Positions 45,401 to 54,852 of a stretch of 64,000 nt of DNA are shown one piece after another. The DNA lies in the NCBI RefSeq assembly GCF_000308835.1, contig NZ_BAGN01000078.1, positions 1-64,000 of the forward strand, given 5' to 3'. Under the pieces are notes generated by a model. It was given only the letters and a program-made list of their open reading frames with translations, had not been told where the DNA came from and searched no databases. This stretch comes from Nocardia vinacea NBRC 16497 (GTDB lineage Bacteria > Actinomycetota > Actinomycetes > Mycobacteriales > Mycobacteriaceae). A program made the translations under genes and the position numbers. Within the stretch, counting starts at the first letter, position 1. Each line of letters begins with the position of its first letter.

Positions 45401-47261
45401 GTGCCCGCTTCGACGCGATATCCGAGGACCGCCCGGCGATCCATCGCCACCGTGTGCCTGTCCGGAACCCTCGAGGACAAACTCGGCGCGGCCGCCGCCG
45501 CGGGCTTCGACGGCATCGAACTGTTCGAAAACGATCTGATTGCCAGTCAGCTCAGCCCGGAGCAGGTGCGGGAGCGCTGTGCCGAGCTCGGTCTGTCGAT
45601 CGACCTCTATCAGCCCTTCCGCGACTTCGAGGGCGCACCGCCGGAGGTGTTCGAGGCGAATCTGCGGCGGGCGGAACACAAATTCGACGTGATGGCGGCG
45701 CTCGGCGTCGACACCGTGCTGGTGTGCTCCTCGGTCGCGCCCGGCACCATCGATGACGATGATCTCGCCGCCGATCAGCTGCGCGTGCTTGCCGAGCATG
45801 CGAGCGAACGCGGTTTCCGCATCGCCTACGAAGCCCTGGCCTGGGGTGCGCACGTGAACACCTGGGACCACTCGTGGCGCATCGTGCAGAAGGCGGGCCA
45901 TCCAGCGCTGGGGTTGTGCCTGGACAGCTTCCACATCCTTTCGCGCGCGAGCGATCCCGCGGGCATCGCCGATGTGCCGGGGGAGAAGCTGTTCTTCCTG
46001 CAGCTCGCCGACGCACCGCACCTGACCATGGATGTGCTGCAGTGGAGCCGCCACTACCGGCTGTTTCCCGGCCAAGGGGCCTTCGATCTGCCCGCATTCC
46101 TCGGCTATGTCCTCGATGCCGGATACACCGGGCCGCTGTCGCTCGAAGTGTTCAATGATGTTTTCCGCCAAGCCGATCCGGCGCGCACCGCCCGTGACGC
46201 GATGCGTTCGCTGCTGTGGCTGCAGGAGCAATACGGTGCGACCGCGGCCGATACCGCCGCGCCCCCGCTGCACGGCCACGCCTTCACCGAGCTCAGCGTC
46301 GGCAGTGCGGCCGCGGCGCGCATCGGGGAGACGTTGTCCGCCATGGGTTTCAGCCGCACCGGACAGCATCGGAGCAAACCGGTTCAGCTGTGGCAGCAGG
46401 GCCGCGCGCGAGTTCTGTTGAACAGCACCGTCACCGCACACCACCAGGCGGATCTGGCCGAGATCAGCGCATTCGCCGTGGAGAGCAGTGACCCGGCTCG
46501 CTCAGCCGCGCGCGCCGAGGCGATGCTGGCCCCGGTCCTGCCGCGCGAACACGGTCCGGCGGAGGCCGATCTCGCCGCCGTCGCCGCGCCCGATGGGTCC
46601 TCGGTCTTCTTCTGCCGCACGACATCCGACGGCTGGCTCGGTGATTTCGACCCCACCGCTGCGGAATCGGTGACGGTAGACGTGGCATCGACCGCCATAA
46701 CCGGGATCGACCACATCGCCCTGGCACAGCCGTTCGACTACTTCGACGAGGCGTCGCTGTTCTACCGTGCCGCTCTCGGTCTGCACGCACATCACGACAC
46801 CGAATTCGCCGCACCCTACGGACTGGTCCGCGACCGCGCCGTCGGCAATGACGACGACACGGTGCGCATCGTGCTCAGCACCACCCTGCTGCGCCGCGGA
46901 AGCTGGGCGCCGGGCGTCTCGGACCCCCAGCACGTCGCCTTCGGTACCGACGACATCTTTGCCACCGCCGAAAGAACTGCGCCGCCGCGGCGCCCCGGTA
47001 CTGACCATCCCGGCCAACTACTACGCCGACCTCGACGCCCGGATCGCGGTTCCGGCCACCCGCCTCGACCGCATGCGGCGGCTCGGCATCATGTACGACC
47101 GCGACGAGCGCGGTGAGTTCTACCACCTCTACACCGAAATCCTGGGCAGCCGAGTGTTTTTCGAGGTGGTTCAGCGCGTGCGCGGATACGCCGGTTTCGG
47201 CGCGGTCAACGCACCGGTCCGCATGAGCGCGCATCGCGCGCGCCGCCTGGCGCACCACTGA
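45401..47261 (+). pseudogene. quiC: 3-dehydroshikimate dehydratase (TIM barrel plus HPPD-like domain), frameshifted near 46970
   Basis: The N-terminal part (residues 15-285) is a TIM-barrel sugar-isomerase-like domain as in AsbF/QuiC dehydroshikimate dehydratases (FDGIELFENDL, AYEALAWGAHVNTWD, CLDSFHILSRASDP, SLEVFNDVF), which make protocatechuate from 3-dehydroshikimate. The C-terminal part is an HPPD-like vicinal-oxygen-chelate domain (GIDHIALAQ, PQHVAFGTDDIF). At 46970 one extra base shifts the frame: after FATA the homologous continuation KELRRRGAPVLTIPANYY is in the next frame and runs to 47261, including the third metal ligand Glu in VFFEVVQR. In the original frame the protein ends at 47116. 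The barrel could still work; the C-terminal domain cannot. A sequencing error is possible. GTG start at 45401. Confidence 0.8.
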
Positions 47262-47320
47262 CGTCCCCTGAATCCGAGAAAAGAATTGCGGCGCCGATGC
47301 CGTGTCGAAGGAGAAGTAAC

Positions 47321-48274
47321 ATGATCGTCGAGCACGCCCCGTTCGGGCGCCGCGGATTCTTCGCCAGCTTCGCGCTGCAAGGTGTGCAGGCCGGTCAAAT
47401 CCTTGCCGCCGCAGCGTTTTTGCCGATGTCGGCACTGTTGCCCGATGATGCGTTCCAATCCTGGGGTTGGCGAATTCCGTTCCTGCTCAGCGTCGTTGTG
47501 CTGTTCGCCGGTTATCTGATCCGCCGTCGGGCGGACGAAACTCCCGCATTCCAGGCCGAGCAGGCGCAGCAGGAGGTCGTCGCCTCGCCGATCGTGCAGG
47601 TCGTGCGGGAGAACGGGTCGAATATGCTGCGCGTGATCTGCATGGCGTTGATGAACGCCATCCCGACGGCCACCACCATCTTCGGCGCCACCTACGCCAC
47701 CAATCACAGCTACGGAATCGGCATCAGCAAGACGACGTTCCTGTGGATCTCCGTGCTCGGCAATGTCGTCGCGGTCCTGCTGATTCCGTTCGTCGGCAGC
47801 CTCAGCGACCGCATCGGCCGCCGACCCTGCATCATCGTCGGCTCACTAGGTTCCGGCGTCCTGTCGTTCGCCTACCTGGCCGCCATCTCGCACGGCAGCG
47901 TCGCCCTGACATTCGTACTCGCCATCCTGATGTGGGGCATCGTCTACCAGGGCTACAACGCCGTCTTCCCGGTGTTCTATCAGGAAATGTTCCCCACCCG
48001 CACCCGCGTCACCGGCTTCGCGGTCTCGCAGAACATCGGCACCGCCATCACCGCCTTCCTGCCGACCGTCTACGCGGTCGTCGCGCCGCCCGAATCGAAC
48101 GTTCCGCTCATTGTCGGCGCCTTCACCTTCGGCTGCGCTGTGATAGCCGCGGGCGCCGCATTCTCCGCGCGCGAGACATTCCGCATCCCGCTCGAAGACC
48201 TCGGCGAACCGGATGCGGCCCCGCTGTCACGCGAGGACTACTCGCGCCTGCGCGCCGAGGCGATCGCGGCGTAG
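47321..48274 (+). pseudogene. MFS transporter missing its N-terminal helices (ShiA-like)
   Basis: The reading frame begins MIVEHAPFGRRGFFASFALQ, which in full-length metabolite:H+ symporters lies about 130-150 residues from the start, after helix 4. Seven to eight helices follow, with the central-loop motif GSLSDRIGRRPCIIVG and the tail FRIPLEDLGEPD. The start ATG still has a good AAGGAG site, as if a deletion had joined the original start directly to codon 130 or so. About 317 of the usual 430-450 residues remain. Relatives import shikimate or dehydroshikimate, which fits the adjacent dehydratase gene. It is unlikely to work as a transporter. Confidence 0.75.
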
Positions 48275-48294
48275 AGATGCGCGGTGCGGGCGGA

Positions 48295-48789
48295 TCAGGC
48301 GGCGAAGAGGCCGACCAGGGTTCCGCTCGCGACGACGTGGTCCGTGATGGCAGATCGGACCACGTCGGCCGTGGTTTCCTTGGTGAATCCCGGCTTTTGG
48401 TCCAGGGCGTAGAGGCGGAAGAAATACCGGTGCGGCTGGTCGCCGACCGGCGGTCGCGGACCGCTCCAGCCGATTTCACCGAAGTCATTGGGACCCGCGA
48501 CGGCCATCGGCGGTGGCGCGTCCGGCCGGATACTTGTCGCGTTCGGCGCGATGCCGGTCATCAGCCAGTGGGTGAACGGCCTGCCCGGTGCGTCCTCGTC
48601 CTCGCAAAGCAGGACGAGCTCTACGGCGTCGTCGGGTATACCACTCCACTCGAGCGGCGGGGCAACGTTTCCGCCGTCGTAGGAGTAGCGGTCCGGAATC
48701 GTCGCGTGGTCGGTGAACGCGGCACTGTGCAGGTCCGCGCGTGCCGGCGTCCGTCGCACGTCAGATCGCTGGCTGGTGGGATTCGCCAT
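48295..48789 (-). CDS. YbhB/YbcL-family (PEBP/Raf kinase inhibitor-like) protein
   Basis: A 164-residue phosphatidylethanolamine-binding-protein fold. The anion-binding motifs are visible: IPDRYSYDGGNVAPPLEWSG, LLCEDEDAPGRPFTHWLMTGI, and HRYFFRLYALD. The bacterial members are small cytoplasmic or periplasmic proteins with unclear function. ATG at 48789 with GGAGG-type site. The 3' end converges on the truncated transporter (20-base gap). The upstream gap to the DUF2267 gene is 122 bases and shows no distinct element. Confidence 0.9.
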   Translation of the reverse strand: MANPTSQRSDVRRTPARADLHSAAFTDHATIPDRYSYDGGNVAPPLEWSGIPDDAVELVLLCEDEDAPGRPFTHWLMTGIAPNATSIRPDAPPPMAVAGPNDFGEIGWSGPRPPVGDQPHRYFFRLYALDQKPGFTKETTADVVRSAITDHVVASGTLVGLFAA

Positions 48790-48911
48790 AGTTTCCTCCG
48801 GTCGATCGATGGTTCGAAGCTGCCTCGGAATCGGAGAGGTTCGCGCTGATCTCGTACTCGCCGAGCAGCGTCAATGTGCGGGTTACCGCTGGACTACCTG
48901 TTAAACCGTGG

Positions 48912-49490
48912 CTAATAGACGGTCTCGTATTTACCGGTCTGATCCGATGGCATACCGGCCAGCCGCTGATCGATGCGCGCGAGCGTATCCGAGAGTGACT
49001 CGACCGACCGTTCCAGTCGATCCAACCGGTCGGCCGTGCCGTACCTGGCTGTCTTGGGTGGTGCCGTTTCGGCGGACAACAAGAGCTCGCGCAGTGTGGG
49101 TGGCAGTTGTTCGAGGGCGTGCTCCAGCGTGCCGGGGGAGAACCGGTCCCGCAGCGCAGCGCTCAAACAGGTCACCGTAAACGGCACATCGCCGTCGGAG
49201 ATCGTGGCCTCCGCGGCGAAGAGCTGGACGAATTCGGTTTGGTCGTAGCGTTTCGGGACGTCGCTCGGACGCCAGCCTTCGTAGTAAATGCCGCGCAACA
49301 GCTCCGGGAGCTGCGCGCCGAGATGCGCTGCCGCATCCACCGTCAGACGGTCACGCACCGTATGCAACCACGCGCGGAGCACGCGGTATGCGTAGCGGCG
49401 ATCACTGGTCCCCAGGCACTCCATTACGGTGTCGAGCCAGATTCGCGCTGTCTGTTCGGTGTGGGCGAATGGGTCACCTCCGCGGTTCAT
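48912..49490 (-). CDS. DUF2267 protein
   Basis: A 192-residue protein with a DUF2267 domain at about residues 10-125 (TARIWLDTVMECLGTSDRRYAYRVLRAWLHTVRDRLTV, HLGAQLPELLRGIYYEGW, FSPGTLEHALEQLPPTLRELL). A C-terminal coiled coil follows (LDRLERSVESLSDTLARIDQRLAG). DUF2267 proteins are often found near stress and polyhydroxyalkanoate genes; their function is unknown. The ATG at 49490 is preferred over 49559 because GGGAAGG precedes it and the family starts nearby. Next to a WS/DGAT gene on the same strand. Confidence 0.85.
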   Translation of the reverse strand: MNRGGDPFAHTEQTARIWLDTVMECLGTSDRRYAYRVLRAWLHTVRDRLTVDAAAHLGAQLPELLRGIYYEGWRPSDVPKRYDQTEFVQLFAAEATISDGDVPFTVTCLSAALRDRFSPGTLEHALEQLPPTLRELLLSAETAPPKTARYGTADRLDRLERSVESLSDTLARIDQRLAGMPSDQTGKYETVY

Positions 49491-49574
49491 TTCGCCTTCC
49501 CTTCGGTCTCGTGAATCCACTACCCAGGGTAGGCCGATCGAACCCGTCATATGTGTCATAACCGCAGCTCACGC

Positions 49575-50972
49575 CTATCCGGCCGTCCCCAGCGCCAGAT
49601 CGGGCAGCTCCGTGGCGTAGTGGCCTTCGAGTTCGTCGAAGGCGGCACCGAGGTAGCGGGTGAGGCGGGCGACATCGGGGAGGGCGGTGCGGCATGTGGT
49701 GAAGCCGAAGTGCAGCCGACCGTCGTAGGACACCGCGGTGATATTGAGTGCTTCTCCCTTGAACAGCAGCGACAGGGGATACATCTCGACCATCCGCGCT
49801 CCGGCGAGATAGAGCGGCCGGTCGGGCCCCGGCACGTTCGACACGATCAGGTTGAACGTCGGCCGCATGTGGGTCACGGCGCCGGGTACGAGTTGACGCA
49901 GTGTGTGCGGCGCCATGGCGACAATCGCGTAGCCGACCAGTGCCGCATGCGGCAAGGCCGACTGATGTTGCTTCGCCGCCCGCGTCGAGGCGGAGATCCG
50001 CGACAGCCGAGTCCCGGCGTCGGGTTCGTCCGTGGCCGTGTCGACGAACATGATGCCGATCGAGCTGGCGGTCGCGGATCCCTCGGGTGCGATGGAGACC
50101 GGGCAGCCGAGCACCAACGGCTTGTCGGGTAGATCGGCGATCTCGATCATGTACCGGCGCAGCGCTGTGGCACAGGCGGTGAGCACGATGTCGTTGACGG
50201 TGGTATCGCTGCGCTTCGACAACCGCTTGATGCGGTCCAATTCGATTGCGGCCGTGCCGATCCGGCGATGCGGTCCGACCTCGTCGACGTTGACCGGCGA
50301 TCGCGGTGCCGCGAACGGTCCGACCAGAGGCGAGTCCGTGCATCCGGCACGCCACAGGGTTCTGGTGGCACGCGCAATGGCGGTCAGCAATTCGACTCGA
50401 CTCGGTCGACGTCGGCCTGCAGTGGCTTTGGTCGGTGATCGGCGAACGGTCGCCCACACCGGGGCGGTGATCGGGGCGTCGGCTTCGGTGGCGAGGGATC
50501 GGCCGAAGAGGCGTACCGCGTCGACACCGTTGATCAAAGCGTGATGTGCCTTCAGATAGATGGCGAACCGATTGTCATCGAGTCCATCGATGACGTGCAC
50601 CTCCCACATCGGTCGCCGAGCATCGAGTCGACTCGAGTGCATGCGTGAAATGAGTTGTGCCAGTTTGTGTTCACCACCAGGTGCGGACAAGACGTGGTGT
50701 CGCAGGTGGTAGTCGATATCGATGTGGCCGGTCGCCTCGAGTCGGGTACGGCGCGGGAAGCGGCGATTGCGGAGCAACGACCGGAATCGCGGATCGACAT
50801 CGCGGTGACACCGGAATGCGGTCACGATTCGCTCGACGACCGCGGTGGCCGGTTCGTCCTGCGCTGCGAAGATCGCCAGGGCCGCGACCTGCATGGGAGT
50901 TTCGGGCGATTCGAGCCACATCCAGAACGAATCATCGAAGGTGAGGTGCTTGCGTCGTTTCGGGCGACTCAC
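49575..50972 (-). CDS. Wax ester synthase / diacylglycerol acyltransferase (WS/DGAT) family
   Basis: A 465-residue acyltransferase that esterifies diacylglycerol or fatty alcohols with acyl-CoA to make storage lipid. The active-site motif here is HHALING (about residues 143-149): the usual HHxxxDG has Asp replaced by Asn. Other conserved segments: PMWEVHVIDGL, NDIVLTACATALRRYM, and NLIVSNVPGPDRPLYLAGARM. GTG at 50972 has GAAGGGGGAA. The changed Asp may lower or alter activity. Mycolic actinobacteria carry many such paralogues, some inactive. Confidence 0.88.
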   Translation of the reverse strand: MSRPKRRKHLTFDDSFWMWLESPETPMQVAALAIFAAQDEPATAVVERIVTAFRCHRDVDPRFRSLLRNRRFPRRTRLEATGHIDIDYHLRHHVLSAPGGEHKLAQLISRMHSSRLDARRPMWEVHVIDGLDDNRFAIYLKAHHALINGVDAVRLFGRSLATEADAPITAPVWATVRRSPTKATAGRRRPSRVELLTAIARATRTLWRAGCTDSPLVGPFAAPRSPVNVDEVGPHRRIGTAAIELDRIKRLSKRSDTTVNDIVLTACATALRRYMIEIADLPDKPLVLGCPVSIAPEGSATASSIGIMFVDTATDEPDAGTRLSRISASTRAAKQHQSALPHAALVGYAIVAMAPHTLRQLVPGAVTHMRPTFNLIVSNVPGPDRPLYLAGARMVEMYPLSLLFKGEALNITAVSYDGRLHFGFTTCRTALPDVARLTRYLGAAFDELEGHYATELPDLALGTAG

Positions 50973-51096
50973 GGTATTCCCCCTTCGTGCGCCGGGGCGC
51001 TCGATAAAGAATTTCGGCGCGACATCGACGGCGCATGATCGGGGTCGTAGGCCCTCGTGATCCGGCTGCATCCGGAGCCGAGGCTGCTCAATCTGA

Positions 51097-51207
51097 TGAT
51101 GATTTCATCATCTCTGAGAGTGCTCGTCAAATCTGGACATGCGTCATTATGATGTTTTCATCATTTACTCTTGACAGAGACCGCGATCGTGACTGATGAT
51201 TTCATCA
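51097..51207. promoter_or_regulatory. Three-copy palindromic operator TGATGATTTCATCA at meta-cleavage promoter
   Basis: Perfect TGATGA-TT-TCATCA copies lie at 51097-51110 and 51194-51207; a one-mismatch copy (TGATGT at the left arm) lies at 51150-51163. A -35-like TTGACA at 51171-51176 with GATGAT at 51195-51200 (18-base spacer) places the third copy on the -10 region, so binding there would block transcription. The divergent WS/DGAT gene could share control. Regulator not identified; the gene at 58845 is a candidate only by location. Confidence 0.65.
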
Positions 51208-51227
51208 ATAACGTCGTGGAGGTAGCT

Positions 51228-52091
51228 GTGACAAGCATCGACAAGGGGGTCGGCGCCGGACGGACGGTCCGGGTCGACCAGCGTGAGGTCTTCTTCGGCG
51301 AGGCCGGATCCGGTCCCGCGGTGGTGCTGCTGCACGGTGGCGGGCCGGGTGCGAACGGACTGTCGAACTATTCGCGCAATATCGAGGCGCTGGCACAGCG
51401 ATTTCGCGTGATCGTGCCGGATATGCCGGGCTACGGCCGCTCCTCGAAGGTTGTCGATCAGTCCGACCCGTTCGGCGACCTCGCGCGGGCGATCGGAGGT
51501 CTGCTGGACGAACTCGGCCTGGACTCGGCGCACCTGGTCGGCAACTCCTACGGCGGTGCCGCGGCGCTGCGGTTGGCGATGGATCGGCCGGAAAAGGTGG
51601 GCCGGATGATCCTGATGGGGCCCGGCGGTATCGGTTCCACGCGCGCACTGCCGACCAAGGGCCTGCAGGAGTTGCTCGCCTACTATCCGGGCGGCGGACC
51701 GAGCCGGGAGAAGATCACCCGGTTCATCCGCGAGTACCTGGTATTCGACGGCGCCGCTGTGCCCGACGAGCTCATCGAGCTGCGATTCCAGGCCAGCATC
51801 GATCCCGAGGTGATCGCGAATCCGCCGCTGCGCCGTCCCTCCGGACCGCTGGCCCTGCGGACGCTGTGGCGGATGGATTTCACCCGGGACTCCCGGCTGC
51901 GCGAGGTGGCCCATCCGACCCTGGTCATCTGGGGCGCCGATGACAAGGTCAACCGTCCCGCGGGCGGCCGGATGCTGGCCGATGCGATGCCGAACTGCGA
52001 CCTGTACCTGGCGGCCGATACCGGTCACTGGGTGCAGTGGGAACGCGCCGAGTTGTTCAACGCACTGGCCACCGCATACCTGGAGGCTTAG
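51228..52091 (+). CDS. Meta-cleavage product hydrolase (alpha/beta hydrolase, BphD/HsaD/MhpC-like)
   Basis: A 287-residue C-C bond hydrolase that splits 2-hydroxy-6-oxo-dienoate ring-cleavage products. Oxyanion loop HGGGPGANG, nucleophile Ser in LVGNSYGGAAA, Asp in IWGADDKVNRP and His in ADTGHWVQWE are all present. GTG at 51228 is chosen because GGAGG lies five bases upstream; TTG at 51171 is part of the promoter. First gene of an operon in which it would act after the extradiol dioxygenase that follows two bases later. Confidence 0.92.
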   Translation: MTSIDKGVGAGRTVRVDQREVFFGEAGSGPAVVLLHGGGPGANGLSNYSRNIEALAQRFRVIVPDMPGYGRSSKVVDQSDPFGDLARAIGGLLDELGLDSAHLVGNSYGGAAALRLAMDRPEKVGRMILMGPGGIGSTRALPTKGLQELLAYYPGGGPSREKITRFIREYLVFDGAAVPDELIELRFQASIDPEVIANPPLRRPSGPLALRTLWRMDFTRDSRLREVAHPTLVIWGADDKVNRPAGGRMLADAMPNCDLYLAADTGHWVQWERAELFNALATAYLEA

Positions 52092-52093
52092 CG

Positions 52094-53122
52094 ATGAACG
52101 GTTTTCTGCGCCCCGATGCCGATGCCTCGGTGTTCGGCTCAGTGCACATGGGATACGTTGCGGTGCAATCGGATCGGCTGCCGGACTGGCGTCGCTTCGG
52201 TGCCGAGGCGATCGGCATGCACGTGGACGAGGTCGATCGCAATGCGCTGCGCATGCGGCTGGACGAGCACACGTGCCGATTCCTCATCGAGCGTGGGCCG
52301 GCCGAGGATGTCACCGCACTGGGCTGGCACATCGACGACCACGAGACCTTCGACCGCATCATCGCCCGGGTTACCGATCGCGGTGTCCCGGTCGTCGAGG
52401 GCACCTCGGAAGAAGCCGCGCTGCGTGGGGTCGAGCGACTGTGGCGCTTTCCGGGCCCGAAAGGTATTGCGCAGGAGATCTTTACGGCCCCGATCACCAC
52501 ACCCGAACCACTGTGCATGCTCAGCTCCGGATGGGTGACGGGGGAGGCCGGAATGGGGCATGTCGCGATCGTTTCGCGTGAACCGGAAGCGATGCGCGGT
52601 TACTACCAAACGGTTTTCGACTCCCGGCTGAGCGACTACATCGATGAGAACGTCTCCGGGTTGAAGATGAAGATCCGATTCCTGCGGGTCAACGAGCGCC
52701 ACCATTCGATCGCCATCGCCAATATTCGCGGTGTGAAGATCGATCCGATTCGAACTCGGGTGCAGCACATCAATATTCAGTCTGCGACGCTCGACGATAT
52801 GCTCGCCGCATTCGGGCGGGTCACCGAGCTCGGCTTCCGCATGGCGTGGTCGGTCGGTCAGCACACCAATGACCGCGAATTGTCCTTCTACTGCGTGACC
52901 CCGTCCGGCTTCGAACTGGAGGTCGGCTGGAACCCGGTCGTGATCGGACCGGAACTCGAATCCACCTGGGAGCCGACGACTTACCAGGGCATCAGCGTTT
53001 GGGGTCACACCACCGTCGGGGAGACGGTGCTGGACAAATTCGCCCAGTTCCGCCAGGCGCTGCGGACCTCGACAACACCGGAGATCACCGTTCCGCAACT
53101 GGCAGGAGGACATTCACGATGA
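52094..53122 (+). CDS. Type I extradiol (vicinal oxygen chelate) dioxygenase
   Basis: A 342-residue two-domain VOC dioxygenase of the BphC/HsaC class that cleaves catechols next to a hydroxyl. Fe(II) ligands: His in MGHVAIVS (about residue 157), His in VQHINIQS (about 224) and Glu in FELEVGW (about 275); conserved His in GQHTND (acid-base). The N-terminal domain (GSVHMGYVAVQS) is the inactive structural copy. ATG at 52094. Works with the hydrolase upstream and the flavin hydroxylase downstream. Confidence 0.92.
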   Translation: MNGFLRPDADASVFGSVHMGYVAVQSDRLPDWRRFGAEAIGMHVDEVDRNALRMRLDEHTCRFLIERGPAEDVTALGWHIDDHETFDRIIARVTDRGVPVVEGTSEEAALRGVERLWRFPGPKGIAQEIFTAPITTPEPLCMLSSGWVTGEAGMGHVAIVSREPEAMRGYYQTVFDSRLSDYIDENVSGLKMKIRFLRVNERHHSIAIANIRGVKIDPIRTRVQHINIQSATLDDMLAAFGRVTELGFRMAWSVGQHTNDRELSFYCVTPSGFELEVGWNPVVIGPELESTWEPTTYQGISVWGHTTVGETVLDKFAQFRQALRTSTTPEITVPQLAGGHSR

Positions 53123-54852
53123 GTACCACCGACTACGACGTGGTGGTCGTCGGCCTCGGCCCGACCGGCCTGACGCTGGCCAACCTGTTGGGGCGGCGCG
53201 GCGTGCGCGTGCTCGTCCTGGAACGGGAACCGGAGTACTACGGACTCGCGCGGGCGGTCTACACCGACGACGAAGGTATGCGCATCTTCCAAACCGCCGG
53301 TGCGGCAGACGAACTCGCGACCGATATGAATGTGGACTCCACCGTGCAGTGGGTGCGCGCGGATGGCCGGGTGCTGGTGCAATTCCATCAGACAGACCGT
53401 CCGCTGGGGTGGCCGGTGGTCAATTTCCTGTACCAGCCCTACCTGGAGAACACCCTCGAAAGTGCGCTCGGGCGTTATCCGCATGTCACCGTCCGCCGCG
53501 GACGTGAGGTCGTCGATTTCGACCAGGACGAATCCGGGGTGAGCGTCGAACATGGCGAGTGCCGGGGCACCGGATACGGCAACCGCGCACCGGATACCAA
53601 TCCGAGGACCGCCGAGCGAGTGCGCGCGAAATTCCTGGTCGGCTGCGACGGCGGCCGCAGTGTGGTTCGCACCGAGCTCGGTATTGATATGAGCGGGACC
53701 AGCTTTCCCGAGCGTTGGCTCGTGGTGGACCTGAAGGCCAAGGACGGTATCGACGCATTCCGGCATCTGCCGTATTTCAACTTCGTCTGCGATCCGGCAA
53801 TGCCGGTCGTGTCCTGCCCACAACCGGGTGGGCATCACCGCTTCGAGTTCATGCTGACCGAATCGCAGACCAAAGAGGAGATGGAAGATCCGGACAACGT
53901 CCGTCGCCACATTGCTCGCTATGTCGATCCGGATGAGGTCGAGGTGTTGCGCAAGCTGGTCTACACCTTCAACGCCGTGGTCGCCGACCGGTGGCGGGAT
54001 GGGCGGATCCTCATCGCCGGTGACGCCGCGCATATGACGCCGCAGTTCGTCGGGCAGGGCATGAACTCCGGGGTGCGCGATGCGGACAACCTGTCGTGGA
54101 AGCTCACCGCAATCCTCGAACAGGGTGCGGACCTGCGGATTCTGGACAGCTACGAGTCCGAGCGGCGGCCGCACGCCAAGGCGATGATCGATTTCTCGGT
54201 CCTGAACAAGAACATCGTCTCCTTCGACAACAAACTGGTCGCGGCGGCCCGGGATATCGCACTCACCACCGCGCTACGAGTGCCCGGGCTGGGTGGCTGG
54301 ATTCGCGCCGCGAAGATGAAACCGGCACCGCGCTTCCGTCGCGGCGCCTACCTGGGCCTACCTCGGCGCGGGCTGCGTGGAGTCGAGGGCACGATCGCCC
54401 CACAACCGGATGTACGAACCTACGACGGACGGCATCGGCGGCTCGACGATGTGCTCGGCCTCGGGTTCGCGGTGGTCGGTAATGGGGTCGACCCGCGCGC
54501 CGTGCTCGGTGCCGACGACCTGGCGAGGTTGCGGGTCTTGGGCGCTCGTTTCGTCACCGTGTATCCGCTCGGCGGGCGACCACAGGGGGTACCCGGTGAC
54601 GGCCGCGCCGCCGGCGACGACTATGCCGATATCGAAGACCACACCGGCGCTTTGACTTGCTGGTTCGCCAAGGCGAGCGTCCGGACCGGCGGCGTGGTGC
54701 TGCTGCGGCCGGACAAGTTCGTCTTCGGCACCGCCGGTGCCGGGCGCGGCGCGTCCTTGATCGCCGAACTCTTCCGACAGCTCACCGGGTCGCTTCCGGC
54801 ACCGCCGCAATCGGATTCGGTCCCGACCCGCCACCTCGAGGAGGCTCGATGA
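53119..54852 (+). CDS. FAD-dependent aromatic hydroxylase (MhpA-like)
   Basis: A 577-residue flavin monooxygenase that hydroxylates a phenolic acid to the catechol used by the dioxygenase. FAD motifs: VVVVGLGPTGLTLANLLG (residues 8-25), FLVGCDGGRSVVR and ILIAGDAAHMTPQFVGQGMNSGVRDADNLSWKL. The C-terminal thioredoxin-like domain is present (residues 430-560). Closest in type to 3-(3-hydroxyphenyl)propionate hydroxylase. ATG at 53119 overlaps the previous stop (ATGA). The true substrate is not certain: hydroxyphenylpropionate, or a hydroxycinnamate or another phenol. Confidence 0.9.
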   Translation: MSTTDYDVVVVGLGPTGLTLANLLGRRGVRVLVLEREPEYYGLARAVYTDDEGMRIFQTAGAADELATDMNVDSTVQWVRADGRVLVQFHQTDRPLGWPVVNFLYQPYLENTLESALGRYPHVTVRRGREVVDFDQDESGVSVEHGECRGTGYGNRAPDTNPRTAERVRAKFLVGCDGGRSVVRTELGIDMSGTSFPERWLVVDLKAKDGIDAFRHLPYFNFVCDPAMPVVSCPQPGGHHRFEFMLTESQTKEEMEDPDNVRRHIARYVDPDEVEVLRKLVYTFNAVVADRWRDGRILIAGDAAHMTPQFVGQGMNSGVRDADNLSWKLTAILEQGADLRILDSYESERRPHAKAMIDFSVLNKNIVSFDNKLVAAARDIALTTALRVPGLGGWIRAAKMKPAPRFRRGAYLGLPRRGLRGVEGTIAPQPDVRTYDGRHRRLDDVLGLGFAVVGNGVDPRAVLGADDLARLRVLGARFVTVYPLGGRPQGVPGDGRAAGDDYADIEDHTGALTCWFAKASVRTGGVVLLRPDKFVFGTAGAGRGASLIAELFRQLTGSLPAPPQSDSVPTRHLEEAR

